A stretch of 64,000 nucleotides of DNA from Lactobacillus laiwuensis. GTDB taxonomy: Bacteria; Bacillota; Bacilli; Lactobacillales; Lactobacillaceae. The position numbers were made by a program, and so were the translations under genes. This document shows, piece after piece, positions 44,731-53,581 of this stretch (position 1 is the stretch's first letter; the number at the start of each line of letters is the position of its first letter). The notes beneath the pieces were generated by a model. That model worked only from the letters and a program-made list of their open reading frames with translations, was not told where the DNA came from and ran no database searches. The stretch lies in assembly GCF_019972835.1 (NCBI RefSeq), contig NZ_BPPB01000006.1, positions 158,288 through 222,287 on the forward strand, in the 5' to 3' direction.

Positions 44731-45723
44731 TTGGTTAAAAGAGACTTTATTGATACTTGTAGCTTTTCAAAAGACGAAATGGAATATTTAGCTGAGCTGG
44801 GTATTAAAATTAAAGCAACTATTAATCATGGATATTACCCATCGTTATTAAAAGGAAAAAGTCTGGGTATGATTTTTGATCAGGTATCTACAAGAACACG
44901 TTGTTCAGCTGAAACTGCCATGACTGAACTTGGCGGTCACGCATTGTATTTAGCACCTGGTCAAATTCAATTGGGAGAAAATGGTCATGAAGGCTTAGCT
45001 GATACGAGTCATGCTTTAGGTGACCTGGTTGATATCATTGGGGTTAGAACTGCCAGTCATGACGATATTGTTGAAATTGCTCAAAATTCGCCTGCACCCG
45101 TAGTTAATTTCATGAGTGATAACGATCATCCAACACAAGCTCTTGGAGATTTAATTACAATCAAGGAATTTTTGCCTCAAGGGAAAAAACTATCTGATGT
45201 TAAGCTGGTTTTTGTGGGGGATGCAACTCAGATTACAGTTTCAGCACTATTTTTGTGTGCACAAATGGGGATGCACTTTGTTCAGTATGGTCCTGAAGAA
45301 AAGCATCTGCCTTTAGAAGTATTGGACAAAGCCACAAAAATGGCTCAGGAAAATGGTGGTACAATTACACTTTCTGATGATGAAAAAGTAATGGAAAATG
45401 CTGATTTCCTTTATACAGATGTTTGGTATGGTCTATATGAGCAAGAGCTTGGCAAAGACGAATATATGAAGATTTTTTATCCTAAATACCAAGTTAATGA
45501 TAAGTTATTAGCTAAAACAAAAAATCCGTCCGTTAAGTTTATGCACTGTTTGCCAGCAAACCGAGGCGAAGAAGTAACGGCTTCTGTTCTTGATGGCAAA
45601 AAATCTATTGTCTGGCAGCAAGCTGCAAACAAAAAAACAGCAATGAGAGCAGTATTTACGTATTTGCTTAAAGATAAGCTAAATATTGAGAATCAAGAAG
45701 CTATACAAAATTTATTAGCTTAA
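44731..45723 (+). CDS. Putrescine carbamoyltransferase (ornithine carbamoyltransferase family)
   Basis: A 330-residue carbamoyltransferase starting at TTG 44731, eight bases or less after AAGGAGG; a further upstream ATG would place that site inside the gene. Carbamoyl-phosphate motifs are STRTR (from Ser53), HPTQ and HCLP (His272, Cys273). The ornithine-binding SMG loop of true OTCs is replaced by DVWYGLYE, which I recall as typical of putrescine carbamoyltransferase, the enzyme that splits N-carbamoylputrescine for ATP in the agmatine deiminase pathway. No agmatine deiminase, carbamate kinase or dedicated antiporter is adjacent, so it is an orphan here. A plain OTC annotation is the alternative. 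Confidence 0.8.
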   Translation: MVKRDFIDTCSFSKDEMEYLAELGIKIKATINHGYYPSLLKGKSLGMIFDQVSTRTRCSAETAMTELGGHALYLAPGQIQLGENGHEGLADTSHALGDLVDIIGVRTASHDDIVEIAQNSPAPVVNFMSDNDHPTQALGDLITIKEFLPQGKKLSDVKLVFVGDATQITVSALFLCAQMGMHFVQYGPEEKHLPLEVLDKATKMAQENGGTITLSDDEKVMENADFLYTDVWYGLYEQELGKDEYMKIFYPKYQVNDKLLAKTKNPSVKFMHCLPANRGEEVTASVLDGKKSIVWQQAANKKTAMRAVFTYLLKDKLNIENQEAIQNLLA

Positions 45724-45728
45724 AACAG

Positions 45729-45768
45729 AAAGAGTATCTTTTGCTAAATTGCAAGAGATACTCTTTTT
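45729..45768 (+). terminator. Terminator after the carbamoyltransferase gene
   Basis: A 16-base stem (45729-45744 with 45751-45766, one wobble) and a six-base loop end in a T tract. The convergent tRNA follows. Confidence 0.85.
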
Positions 45769-45775
45769 AATTCAA

Positions 45776-45847
45776 TGGGTCCCCTGAGAGTCGAACTCAG
45801 ATTTTAAGAACCGGAATCTTACGTGCGATCCATTACACTAAGGACCC
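45776..45847 (-). tRNA. tRNA-Arg (anticodon CCG)
   Basis: On the minus strand a full cloverleaf folds. The acceptor GGGTCCT pairs with GGGACCC (one wobble), the D stem is GTGT/GCAC, the anticodon stem TAAGA/TCTTA surrounds the loop TTCCGGT (anticodon CCG), and the T stem CTGAG/CTCAG has loop TTCGACT. The discriminator is A. No CCA is encoded, so it is added by the nucleotidyltransferase. Confidence 0.93.
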
Positions 45848-45964
45848 AGAATTGGCACAACAACAAGTATAACAGAAAAAGACTAAAAATTGAATTGTTT
45901 TTCCTTAACAAAAGAAAAAGACTAGGTCGAAAATATTAAGACTTTCTAATTGATTCATTTAAAC

Positions 45965-45993
45965 TTGAATTATTTTTTGTGTGTTGCTATACT
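45965..45993 (+). promoter_or_regulatory. Promoter of cggR
   Basis: TTGAAT (45965-45970), 17 bases, TATACT (45988-45993). The predicted start near 46000 leaves a ~120-base leader before the cggR GTG. Confidence 0.65.
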
Positions 45994-46122
45994 ATAGTTG
46001 TCGATTGAGAAATGAGTAACTTGATTAAGGTCAGGTCACGTTTCTCATATATTTTTAGACAATCTGGGACATTTAATGACAATATGTGGGTCGATTTGGT
46101 CCCGGAAGAAGGAGAGATATTA

Positions 46123-47154
46123 GTGTACTCGGAATTTCCCGTGCTTGAAGCTCTCGTTCCTGACATCTTAAAAGTTTTTCGACAAAGATATCTTGTTCTT
46201 GAGCAAATATCACTTAATGCACCAATAGGTCGCAGAAGTGTAGCTCAGTCATTAGGACTATCCGAAAGAAATGTGCGAACAGAAACTGAATATTTGCGTG
46301 ATCATGGTTTGATTGAGATCAAGAGTTTTGGCATGTTTATGACAGAGAAGGGCAAAAAGATATTGCAGGAGGCCGCACCTCTAATAGATCGCCTGTTTAA
46401 CGCTCGCAAATCTGAAATTGATTTGGCGCGTAAACTTGGTATTGAACGGACAATTATTGTCCCGGGAGATAGCGATTTACAGGAATTGGTCTATGAGAGA
46501 ATGGGTGAAGAGCTTAATGCGGCTCTAGACCTGATTTTACCTTTAGGACATTCAATTATTACTGTTCTTGGTGGTGAAGCTCTTGCAAGATCTACTAGGA
46601 ATTTGTCTAAAAGTTTAAGTAAAAATCGACAGCTGGTATTTGTGCCAGGTCGTGGAGCTTTGGGTGAAAATGTTGCAATTCAAAGCAATACTATTGTGCA
46701 AGAGATGGCAGCTGAAACTGGTGGTAAGTATAAAACGTTATATTTACCAGAACAAATTTCATCAGCAGCTTACAAATCTTTAATTCGTGAATCTACATTT
46801 ACTGATGTGCTTGAAGATATTTCACAAACTGATGTAGTAATTCACGGAATTGGATTAGCTCACGACATGGCTAGGCGCAGAGGATACGATTCAATTCGCT
46901 TATCTGAATTGCGTGAAAAAAAAGTAGTCACCGAATGTTTTGGGTGTTTTTTCGATGGCGAAGGAAAGATTGTTGACCGCGTGCATCAGGTTGGCTTGCA
47001 GTTTGAGAATCTAAATAAAATACCTCACATATTTGCATTTGCTTGCGGCGGTCGTAAGGCTAAAGCAATCAAGGCTTATATGCCTAATGCTCCTCATCAA
47101 ACCTGGTTGATTACTGATGAGGGAGCCTCAGAGAAGATTTTAAAGGAGAAGTAA
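46123..47154 (+). CDS. cggR: Central glycolytic genes regulator CggR (SorC family)
   Basis: A 343-residue repressor of the gap operon that responds to fructose-1,6-bisphosphate. It has an N-terminal winged helix (APIGRRSVAQSLGLSERNVRTE) and a C-terminal sugar-phosphate binding domain (VLGGEALAR, VPGRGALGE). I choose GTG 46123 because AAGGAG lies eight bases before it and the length then equals that known for the family. The frame is open 37 codons further upstream to an ATG at 46012, but that codon lies about 12 bases after the predicted transcription start and has no binding site. It is followed 63 bases later by gap, its normal target. Confidence 0.9.
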   Translation: MYSEFPVLEALVPDILKVFRQRYLVLEQISLNAPIGRRSVAQSLGLSERNVRTETEYLRDHGLIEIKSFGMFMTEKGKKILQEAAPLIDRLFNARKSEIDLARKLGIERTIIVPGDSDLQELVYERMGEELNAALDLILPLGHSIITVLGGEALARSTRNLSKSLSKNRQLVFVPGRGALGENVAIQSNTIVQEMAAETGGKYKTLYLPEQISSAAYKSLIRESTFTDVLEDISQTDVVIHGIGLAHDMARRRGYDSIRLSELREKKVVTECFGCFFDGEGKIVDRVHQVGLQFENLNKIPHIFAFACGGRKAKAIKAYMPNAPHQTWLITDEGASEKILKEK

Positions 47155-47217
47155 TTCTCATTTAAAATAAATTGATGTTTACAGTTCTTACATAGTTCTT
47201 AAGGAGGACTTTAGAAT

Positions 47218-48234
47218 ATGACAGTTAAAATTGGTATTAACGGCTTTGGCCGTATTGGTCGTTTGGCATTCCGTCGCATTATGGACTTAGGCGAAAAGTC
47301 AAAGGATATTGAAGTTGTTGCTATTAACGACTTGACTACCCCAGCACTTTTGGCACACTTGCTAAAATATGACTCAACTCATGGTACCTTTGACCACGAA
47401 GTTTCAGCTACTGAAGATTCAATCGTTGTTGATGGTAAGAAATACCGTGTATACGCAGAACCACAAGCTCAAAACATTCCTTGGGTTAAGAATGATGGTG
47501 TTGACTTTGTTCTTGAATGTACTGGTTTTTACACCAGCAAGGCTAAGTCACAAGCTCACCTTGACGCAGGTGCCAAGAGAGTCTTGATTTCAGCTCCTGC
47601 CGGCAATGACTTAAAGACTATTGTTTACTCAGTAAACGATGATACTTTAGATGCTAACGACAAGATCGTTTCAGCTGGTTCATGTACTACTAACTCATTA
47701 GCACCAATGGTTGATGCTTTGCAAAAAGAGTTTGGCATCAAGGTAGCTACTATGACTACTATCCACGCCTACACTTCAACTCAAATGCTTTTGGATGGTC
47801 CTGTTCGTGGTGGTAACAAGCGTTCAGCTCGTGCTGCTGCAGTTAACATTATTCCTCACTCAACTGGTGCTGCTAAGGCTATCGGTCTTGTTGTTCCAGA
47901 GTTGAATGGTAAAGTTAACGGTCACGCACAACGTGTTCCAGTTACTGATGGTTCATTAACTGAATTAGTTTCAATCCTTGACAAGAAAGTTACTGCTGAC
48001 GAAGTTAACTCAGCATTGAAGAAGTACGAAAGCCCATCATTTGCTTACAACGATGACGAAATCGTTTCAAGTGATGTAGTTGGTATGACTGCTGGTTCAA
48101 TCTTTGATCCAACTCAAACTATGGTAACTACTGCCGGTGACAATCAATTAGTTAAGACTGTTGCTTGGTATGACAATGAATACTCATTCACTTGCCAAAT
48201 GGTTCGTACTTTGTTGAAATTTGCTACTCTTTAA
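47218..48234 (+). CDS. gap: Glyceraldehyde-3-phosphate dehydrogenase
   Basis: A 338-residue NAD-dependent glycolytic enzyme with an N-terminal Rossmann motif (INGFGRIGR) and catalytic Cys156 in SAGSCTTNS. The partner histidine lies later in a conserved HAYT segment. The codon use looks strongly optimised and AAGGAGG precedes the ATG, both signs of high expression. A terminator lies between gap and pgk, so much transcription may stop here. Confidence 0.97.
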   Translation: MTVKIGINGFGRIGRLAFRRIMDLGEKSKDIEVVAINDLTTPALLAHLLKYDSTHGTFDHEVSATEDSIVVDGKKYRVYAEPQAQNIPWVKNDGVDFVLECTGFYTSKAKSQAHLDAGAKRVLISAPAGNDLKTIVYSVNDDTLDANDKIVSAGSCTTNSLAPMVDALQKEFGIKVATMTTIHAYTSTQMLLDGPVRGGNKRSARAAAVNIIPHSTGAAKAIGLVVPELNGKVNGHAQRVPVTDGSLTELVSILDKKVTADEVNSALKKYESPSFAYNDDEIVSSDVVGMTAGSIFDPTQTMVTTAGDNQLVKTVAWYDNEYSFTCQMVRTLLKFATL

Positions 48235-48270
48235 TCTGTAATATTTGATTACTGTTAAGTGGTGAAAGAG

Positions 48271-48306
48271 AAGGCGGAGGGAAATTCTTCCTTCCGCCTT
48301 TTTTTC
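48271..48306 (+). terminator. Terminator between gap and pgk
   Basis: A 13-base stem (48271-48283 with 48288-48300, one wobble), a four-base loop and a T tract. pgk-tpiA may be read through or have its own promoter. Confidence 0.85.
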
Positions 48307-48340
48307 AAAATAAAAATAATTAAGTTATCGGAGGATATAG

Positions 48341-49552
48341 ATGGCTAAATTAATTGTTTCTGACCTTGATGTAAAAGACAAAAAGGTTTTAGTTCGTGTT
48401 GATTTTAACGTGCCAATTAAAGATGGTGTGATTGGAGACGACAACAGAATTGTTGCTGCCCTTCCTACTATTAAATACATCATTGAAAATGGTGGTAAGG
48501 CAATTTTGCTTAGTCACTTGGGACGTGTAAAGTCAGATGATGATAAGAAAGAATTGTCATTAAAACCAGTTGCTGAGCGTTTAAGCGAACTTTTAAAGAA
48601 GCCAGTAACCTTTGTTCCAGCTAACGAAGGTAAAGAAGTTGAAGATGCCGTTGCCAAGATGCAAGACGGTGACGTTGCTGTTCTTGAAAACACTCGTTTC
48701 CAAGATATTGACAATGATTTTGGCAAACGTGAAAGCAAGAATGATCCTAAGTTAGGTGAATACTGGGCTTCATTAGGTGACATGTATGTTAACGATGCCT
48801 TTGGTACTGCACACAGAAGTCATGCTTCTAACGTAGGTATTGCCGAAGCTATGAAGAAGGATGGCAAGCCTGTTGCTGCTGGTTTCTTGATGGAAAAAGA
48901 GATCAAGTTCTTGGGTGATGCTGTTGCTAACCCTGTACACCCATTTGTTACCATCTTAGGTGGTGCTAAGGTTTCAGACAAGATTGACGTTATTACCAAC
49001 CTTATTCCTAAATCAGACCACATTTTAATTGGTGGTGGTATGGCTTATACTTTCTTAGCTGCCCAAGGTCATGAAATTGGTAAGTCTTTGTTTGAACCAG
49101 ATAAAGTTGATCTTGCTAAAAAATTGTTAAAAGACGCTGATGGCAAGATTGTATTACCTGTTGACAACGTTGCAGCAACAGAATTTTCAAATGATGCAGC
49201 TCGTAAAGCTGTTGGTGATGACATTCCAGAAAACATGATGGGTCTTGATATCGGTCCTAAGACTGTTGCCAAGTTCAAGGATGTTTTAAAAGATGCCAAG
49301 ACTGTTGTTTGGAATGGACCAATGGGTGCCTTTGAAATGTCTAATTTTGCTGAAGGCACGTTAGAAGTTGGTAAGGCTCTTGCTGATTTAACTGATGCTA
49401 CTACTATTATCGGTGGTGGTGACTCAACTGCAGCCGCTAAACAACTTGGTATCGCTCCAAAGATCACCCACATTTCAACTGGTGGTGGTGCTTCTTTGCA
49501 ATACCTTGAAGGTAAAGAATTACCAGGAATTGCCTGCATTTCAGACAAATAG
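48341..49552 (+). CDS. pgk: Phosphoglycerate kinase
   Basis: The 403-residue ATP-generating glycolytic enzyme. Substrate-binding motifs [11 protein letters not shown] and SHLGRVK are in the N-domain, and GGAKVSDKI and the C-terminal [11 protein letters not shown] bind nucleotide. It lies after GGAGG and 24 bases before tpiA. Confidence 0.97.
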   Translation: MAKLIVSDLDVKDKKVLVRVDFNVPIKDGVIGDDNRIVAALPTIKYIIENGGKAILLSHLGRVKSDDDKKELSLKPVAERLSELLKKPVTFVPANEGKEVEDAVAKMQDGDVAVLENTRFQDIDNDFGKRESKNDPKLGEYWASLGDMYVNDAFGTAHRSHASNVGIAEAMKKDGKPVAAGFLMEKEIKFLGDAVANPVHPFVTILGGAKVSDKIDVITNLIPKSDHILIGGGMAYTFLAAQGHEIGKSLFEPDKVDLAKKLLKDADGKIVLPVDNVAATEFSNDAARKAVGDDIPENMMGLDIGPKTVAKFKDVLKDAKTVVWNGPMGAFEMSNFAEGTLEVGKALADLTDATTIIGGGDSTAAAKQLGIAPKITHISTGGGASLQYLEGKELPGIACISDK

Positions 49553-49576
49553 ACTTTAAGAAAGGACATTATTTAC

Positions 49577-50332
49577 ATGCGTACACCAATTATTGCTGGT
49601 AACTGGAAATTACATATGAATCCCAAGCAAACAAAGGAATTTGTTGCTGCTGTAAAGGATAAATTGCCAGAAGCAAGTAAAGTTGAAGCACTGATTTGCG
49701 CTCCTGCTGTTGATCTCGAAAGTTTAGCCCAAGCCGCAAATGGTTCTGAATTACGTGTCGGTGCAGAAAATGCTTATTTTGAGGATGAGGGTGCCTTTAC
49801 TGGTGAAACTTCACCTAAAGTTTTAAAAGAAATGGGCATGAATTACTGCATTATTGGTCACTCTGAACGCCGTGGCTACTTCCACGAGACAGACGAAGAT
49901 ATTAACAAGAAGGCTAAAGCTTTATTTGCTAATGACATTACGCCAATTATTTGCTGTGGTGAATCACTTGAAACTCGTGAAGCCAACAAGCAAGAAGATT
50001 GGGTAGTCAGTCAAATCAAGGCTGCACTTGCTGGCCTTACTGCTGATCAAGTTTCTAACTTAGTTATTGCTTATGAACCTATCTGGGCAATAGGTACAGG
50101 TAAGACTGCCAGTTCTGATCAAGCTGAAGAAATGTGCAAGACTATTCGTGACACTGTTAAAGATTTATACAACGAAGAAACTGCTGAGAACGTTAGAATT
50201 CAATATGGTGGTTCAGTAAATCCTGGCAATGTTAAAGAATTAATGGCTAAACCAGACATTGATGGTGGTTTAGTTGGTGGTGCCTCACTTAAGCCTGATT
50301 CATTCTTAGAATTAGTAAATTACCAAGATTAA
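49577..50332 (+). CDS. tpiA: Triosephosphate isomerase
   Basis: A 251-residue TIM barrel that interconverts dihydroxyacetone phosphate and glyceraldehyde-3-phosphate. Catalytic His95 (IIGHSERR), Glu167 ([11 protein letters not shown]) and Lys in GNWKLHMN are present. It also takes the DHAP that the class II aldolase of this window would release. The cluster ends here; phosphoglycerate mutase and enolase are not adjacent, as in related lactobacilli. Confidence 0.97.
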   Translation: MRTPIIAGNWKLHMNPKQTKEFVAAVKDKLPEASKVEALICAPAVDLESLAQAANGSELRVGAENAYFEDEGAFTGETSPKVLKEMGMNYCIIGHSERRGYFHETDEDINKKAKALFANDITPIICCGESLETREANKQEDWVVSQIKAALAGLTADQVSNLVIAYEPIWAIGTGKTASSDQAEEMCKTIRDTVKDLYNEETAENVRIQYGGSVNPGNVKELMAKPDIDGGLVGGASLKPDSFLELVNYQD

Positions 50333-50350
50333 TTTTAAATGCAATTTAGC

Positions 50351-50386
50351 AAAAAGTTTCTGCAATTCACAGAAACTTTTTTTGTT
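50351..50386 (+). terminator. Terminator of the glycolytic cluster
   Basis: AAAAAGTTTCTG (50351-50362), a seven-base loop, CAGAAACTTTTT and further T residues. Confidence 0.85.
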
Positions 50387-50488
50387 TAACCGAAAAATAT
50401 AATTATTTTGTGCTTGATTTGTAATAAAATATAAAATACTATAATTTTATAAATAATTTATATATAAATAATAAAATGAGGCAGTGAA

Positions 50489-51070
50489 ATGAAAAAGAAA
50501 GTCAATTTTAAACTAGCAGAAATATTAGTAGCACTCTTGGGAGTGCTAATTTTAGGATTTTGTGTTAGTCAAAGTAATAGTAATTTTGCGGATTTTAATA
50601 ATGTTATAGAGGCAAAACATGTTAAGGGAGACCTAGGAAAATTTACTGTACCTAAAAAAATGCGCGGCACATGGTATGGCAAGTATTTTGACATCAATGG
50701 AATTAAAGCAAAGAAAATTGATAAGATCAAAATTACGGCGCACACGATTGCCGGTAGTACATTGCATAAACAAAAAGCTAATTTTGAAGGCACCAAAATT
50801 CCTAAAGCGGCTCGGAACTGGTTAAGAGTAGTTTATCCAGTAAAGTTTAAAAAAGATAAAAGCATAAAATACATATCCATGTATCCGTGGGTAAGTCCGG
50901 TCTTGTCAGGCGAGAGTCTTGGCTTGTATCATTATAAGGGCCATAAGGTTTTAATTGATAGAACTACATCTTCATTTAGAATTACTAATGTTTATTGGAA
51001 AACGCGCAAGCTGGCTCAAAAATATGGCGGTCATAAACCTAAAGAGCTTAAAAGATACGGAGAATGGTAA
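50489..51070 (+). CDS. Small secreted protein of the '[WM]RGxW[YF]' family
   Basis: A 193-residue protein with a signal or anchor helix (~8-30, AEILVALLGVLILGF). The mature part contains KKMRGTWYGKYFD (~52-64), a strand-rich middle and the C-terminal block NVYWKTRKLAQKYGG. The two blocks recur in the products at 39425, 51206 and 51971, most closely here with the C-terminus of the 39425 lipoprotein. The fold looks like a small beta barrel from the alternating hydrophobic pattern, which is a guess. Function unknown. Located directly after the glycolytic cluster with its own terminator. Confidence 0.72.
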   Translation: MKKKVNFKLAEILVALLGVLILGFCVSQSNSNFADFNNVIEAKHVKGDLGKFTVPKKMRGTWYGKYFDINGIKAKKIDKIKITAHTIAGSTLHKQKANFEGTKIPKAARNWLRVVYPVKFKKDKSIKYISMYPWVSPVLSGESLGLYHYKGHKVLIDRTTSSFRITNVYWKTRKLAQKYGGHKPKELKRYGEW

Positions 51071-51098
51071 TTTCATGCATTTTTCCTAAGTAATCGAG

Positions 51099-51121
51099 GT
51101 CACTATTCATAGTGGCTTTTT
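51099..51121 (+). terminator. Terminator after the 50489 gene
   Basis: GTCACTA, TTCA loop, TAGTGGC (one wobble), then TTTTTG. Confidence 0.7.
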
Positions 51122-51205
51122 GTTTACTTTCAATGATACTGCTTGCAATAAAGGAAATACCTGTCCATAATATGAGGTAAAAGTTCTAGTAAGGGAGGCA
51201 ATACT

Positions 51206-51847
51206 ATGAAACTTCATAAAACTGCGATTTAGACAGCAGCAGTAATTGCTTTAGCTGCAGCTGGTGGAATTATTAATAGCCAGACAAATCAAGCTCAGAC
51301 TGTTAAGGTGCAAAAATCCGTTAAGAAAATCAGTAATAAAACTAAGTATGGCTTTAAAAGAGATTTCAAGTTTTCACAATCATGGCGGGGCAAGTGGTTT
51401 AGTAATACACATGGTCACTTAAGCAACATGATTATTAAGAAAAATGGTTTCAACACACCTTGGACTGGAGAATACGTTGAATTAGTTTCGGTCGGCAAAG
51501 TTAAAGGTACTAATAAATACTTATGGCAAATGCCTCACAGTTGGTTTACAAAACACAATAAAATATTCAAAAATTTGGGACGAGTAACAACTAAAAATTT
51601 AAAAAATAAAAAGTGGACAGTTTTTAGTCCGATTGATGAAAATAATATTAAAATAGGATATGCTTTCAGTTTACAAAATAAAAAAATTGACGGTAAAACC
51701 CAGAAAGTAATGTTTGAAGCTAATCCTGAGACTGGTGAAATCTATGATCAATTTTATCGTTCACGAAAATTAGCACAAAAATTTCAAAATTATCATTTTA
51801 AGAATGAAACGTATGCCCCTGTTTTTAATCAATATCAAAAAAAGTAA
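51206..51847 (+). pseudogene. Secreted '[WM]RGxW[YF]' family gene with a stop codon in the signal peptide
   Basis: ATG 51206 follows AGGGAGG and begins a signal peptide MKLHKTAI-stop-TAAVIALAAAGGII. Codon 9 is TAG (51230-51232); the frame then stays open for 204 codons to 51847. The mature part has SWRGKWFSN, NTPWTGEYVELV, KVKGTNKYLWQMPHSW and YRSRKLAQKF, a close paralogue of the next gene. A GTG at 51308 could start a shorter product but without a signal peptide or binding site. It is best read as a recent nonsense pseudogene of ~213 codons; a sequencing error is the alternative. Confidence 0.78.
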
Positions 51848-51860
51848 ATATTTCAGAATA

Positions 51861-51891
51861 AAAAACTGGTTTTTAAATGGAACCAGTTTTT
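51861..51891 (+). terminator. Terminator after the interrupted gene
   Basis: AAAAACTGGTT (51861-51871) pairs with AACCAGTTTTT (51881-51891). The intact terminator fits recent inactivation of the gene. Confidence 0.75.
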
Positions 51892-51970
51892 GCTTTAAAA
51901 ATGTATTTCTTAAATTGAACAGCAAGTTTATAATTATTACTATATAATAATTATTTTTAGGAGAAAATGA

Positions 51971-52576
51971 ATGTCTAAAAAAATCACTGCACTAATTGCT
52001 ATAGCATCTCTCACTCTATCACTTGGTGTATCAACTAAAGCAAGCGAGCCACAAACAGTGCAGGCTGCGCAAAACCAGAAGAGCCAGCTTAGATTGGGAC
52101 AGCAATTTAAATTTCCCAAGACTTGGCGGGGTAAATGGTTTAGCAACAATAATCTTACACCGAGCCCCATGATTATTCACAAGACTGCGTTTAATACTCC
52201 TTGGACAAATGATTATGTTAAAGTTGTGAAAACAGGTTTTGTTAAAGGAACAAAAAAGTATCCTTGGCAAATGCCTAATGCATGGAAACAAAGTAACAAA
52301 GATGAACTTGCAAAATACATGCGTGTTACAAGTAAGAAAATAAAAGGTAATAAATGGATTATTTTAAGCCCAGTCCAAGAGAAAACTTTTAAAAACGGCT
52401 TTGCTTTTATAGTCAAAAAAGAATCAATTGCAGGTAAAACTCATAAAGTACTATTTCAAGGTAATCCTGAAAACGGTCTAATAATAAATCAATATTTTAA
52501 ATCTAAAACTTTAACTAATAAGTATAGTGCGTATGAATTTAAAAATATGAAATATAGTAAAATTAATCCACGTTAA
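51971..52576 (+). CDS. Small secreted protein of the '[WM]RGxW[YF]' family
   Basis: A 201-residue exported protein with a signal peptide (~1-34, cleavage near VQAAQ). The mature part has TWRGKWFSN, NTPWTNDYVKVV, VKGTKKYPWQMPNAW and the C-terminal block QYFKSKTLTNKY. It aligns throughout with the interrupted upstream gene. The start at 51971 follows AGGAG; an earlier ATG at 51967 is out of frame and stops after three codons. No cysteines or wall anchor are seen, so it is probably released or loosely bound. Function unknown. Confidence 0.75.
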   Translation: MSKKITALIAIASLTLSLGVSTKASEPQTVQAAQNQKSQLRLGQQFKFPKTWRGKWFSNNNLTPSPMIIHKTAFNTPWTNDYVKVVKTGFVKGTKKYPWQMPNAWKQSNKDELAKYMRVTSKKIKGNKWIILSPVQEKTFKNGFAFIVKKESIAGKTHKVLFQGNPENGLIINQYFKSKTLTNKYSAYEFKNMKYSKINPR

Positions 52577-52582
52577 AATATT

Positions 52583-52620
52583 AAACTGTAGTCCCAACTA
52601 TTTGTGATTACAGTTTTTTT
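52583..52620 (+). terminator. Terminator after the 51971 gene
   Basis: AAACTGTA (52583-52590) pairs with TACAGTTT (52609-52616), then a run of T. Confidence 0.7.
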
Positions 52621-52641
52621 ATGAAAAGTTAGGAAGAAATC

Positions 52642-53211
52642 GTGAAACTACTGTTAACAGGGGATAGCATTATTGCACGCAAAGATGGCTTAAAAGAGCC
52701 TCGTATTAATGCAGAGATAAAAGAAAAAATACCAGGCACAAATTTAGTTAATACGGCAGTTTCTGGTATTAACTCAGGAGCATTTTACGCATTATTTCCC
52801 GATTTAGTGTTAAAAGTTGAGCGTCGTGACAAATTAATTTTACTCTTGGGAATTAATGACTTGGCCCTGCACAAAAATGTTCCAGTTACACAATTTAGTA
52901 AAAATATGTCTCTCATAATTTCCAGCGTAATTTGTTTATATTATCCGCAAAATGTAATTTTGATTTCACCGCCTGCAGTTGATGAGACCAGACAAAAAAA
53001 GAGAAACAATCGTGAAATAGCTATTTATACTACAGAATTAATAAAACTAGCCAAAACTTATAATTTGAATTTTATTAACCTATTTCAAGCTATGATTAAA
53101 CATGGTGACTTAAAGAATCTTTGTCAAGGACAATTGAATGATGGTTTGCATTTTGGAACGGAAGGATACAAGTTATTGTCAGATTTACTATTAAAAGAAT
53201 TACAAAGTTAA
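52642..53211 (+). CDS. SGNH/GDSL-family hydrolase
   Basis: A 189-residue small esterase. Block I is LLTGDSIIA with the nucleophile Ser8 or 9, block III is GINDLAL, and block V is DGLHFGTEGY carrying the catalytic Asp and His. No signal peptide is seen, so it is cytosolic. Such enzymes deacylate lipids, sugars or thioesters; the substrate is unknown. It starts at GTG 52642 after AGGAAG and stands alone. Confidence 0.85.
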   Translation: MKLLLTGDSIIARKDGLKEPRINAEIKEKIPGTNLVNTAVSGINSGAFYALFPDLVLKVERRDKLILLLGINDLALHKNVPVTQFSKNMSLIISSVICLYYPQNVILISPPAVDETRQKKRNNREIAIYTTELIKLAKTYNLNFINLFQAMIKHGDLKNLCQGQLNDGLHFGTEGYKLLSDLLLKELQS

Positions 53212-53581
53212 AAAATACTCCTTTATTTTGTTTGCTATAGAGTTACCTCAAAAGCTTATACTATTTATTAATCGGATAAGGGATTTTAAAGAAATTCAGA
53301 TAATTGTCGGAGCTGTAAAATTAGCCATTTTGATGATCACTTGTTAACTTTTGAAAAAGAAAAATTGGTATATGAAAGGTCAACCGAAATTTAATTCCGT
53401 CCAAAAGTCCTCTTAAAATTATGTTTTAGGAAGGCTTTTTATGTTTTACTGAAATAAAATGTTTATAACGATAGCTTGTTTGACCTAATACCTTTTGTTA
53501 ATATTATTAATAAATTATAAATTAATTAAATCAGCTGTAAAAAACTATTTATTAACTGAATAGTAGTTAAGGAGGGTCAAA
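53212..53581. other. 370-base intergenic stretch with a terminator-like hairpin
   Basis: No gene is recognised. One plus-strand frame (~53228-53346) is open for about 40 codons (…LPQKLILFINRIRDF…) but has no start signal. A terminator lies at 53405-53442. AAGGAGG before the ABC transporter gene closes the region. It may hold a short RNA or the remains of a gene. Confidence 0.4.
53405..53442 (+). terminator. Terminator-like hairpin without an assigned gene
   Basis: A 14-base stem (53405-53418 with 53424-53437, two wobbles and one mismatch), loop TTATG, then TTTTTA. It could end the SGNH hydrolase transcript or an unrecognised RNA. Confidence 0.6.

Noticed and set aside
49069..49569. A 166-codon minus-strand frame opposite pgk
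   Set aside because: It is a shadow of a highly expressed, codon-biased gene, with no binding site or homology.
53228..53346. About 40 codons open upstream of the ABC transporter gene
   Set aside because: There is no start codon with a binding site and no recognisable similarity.
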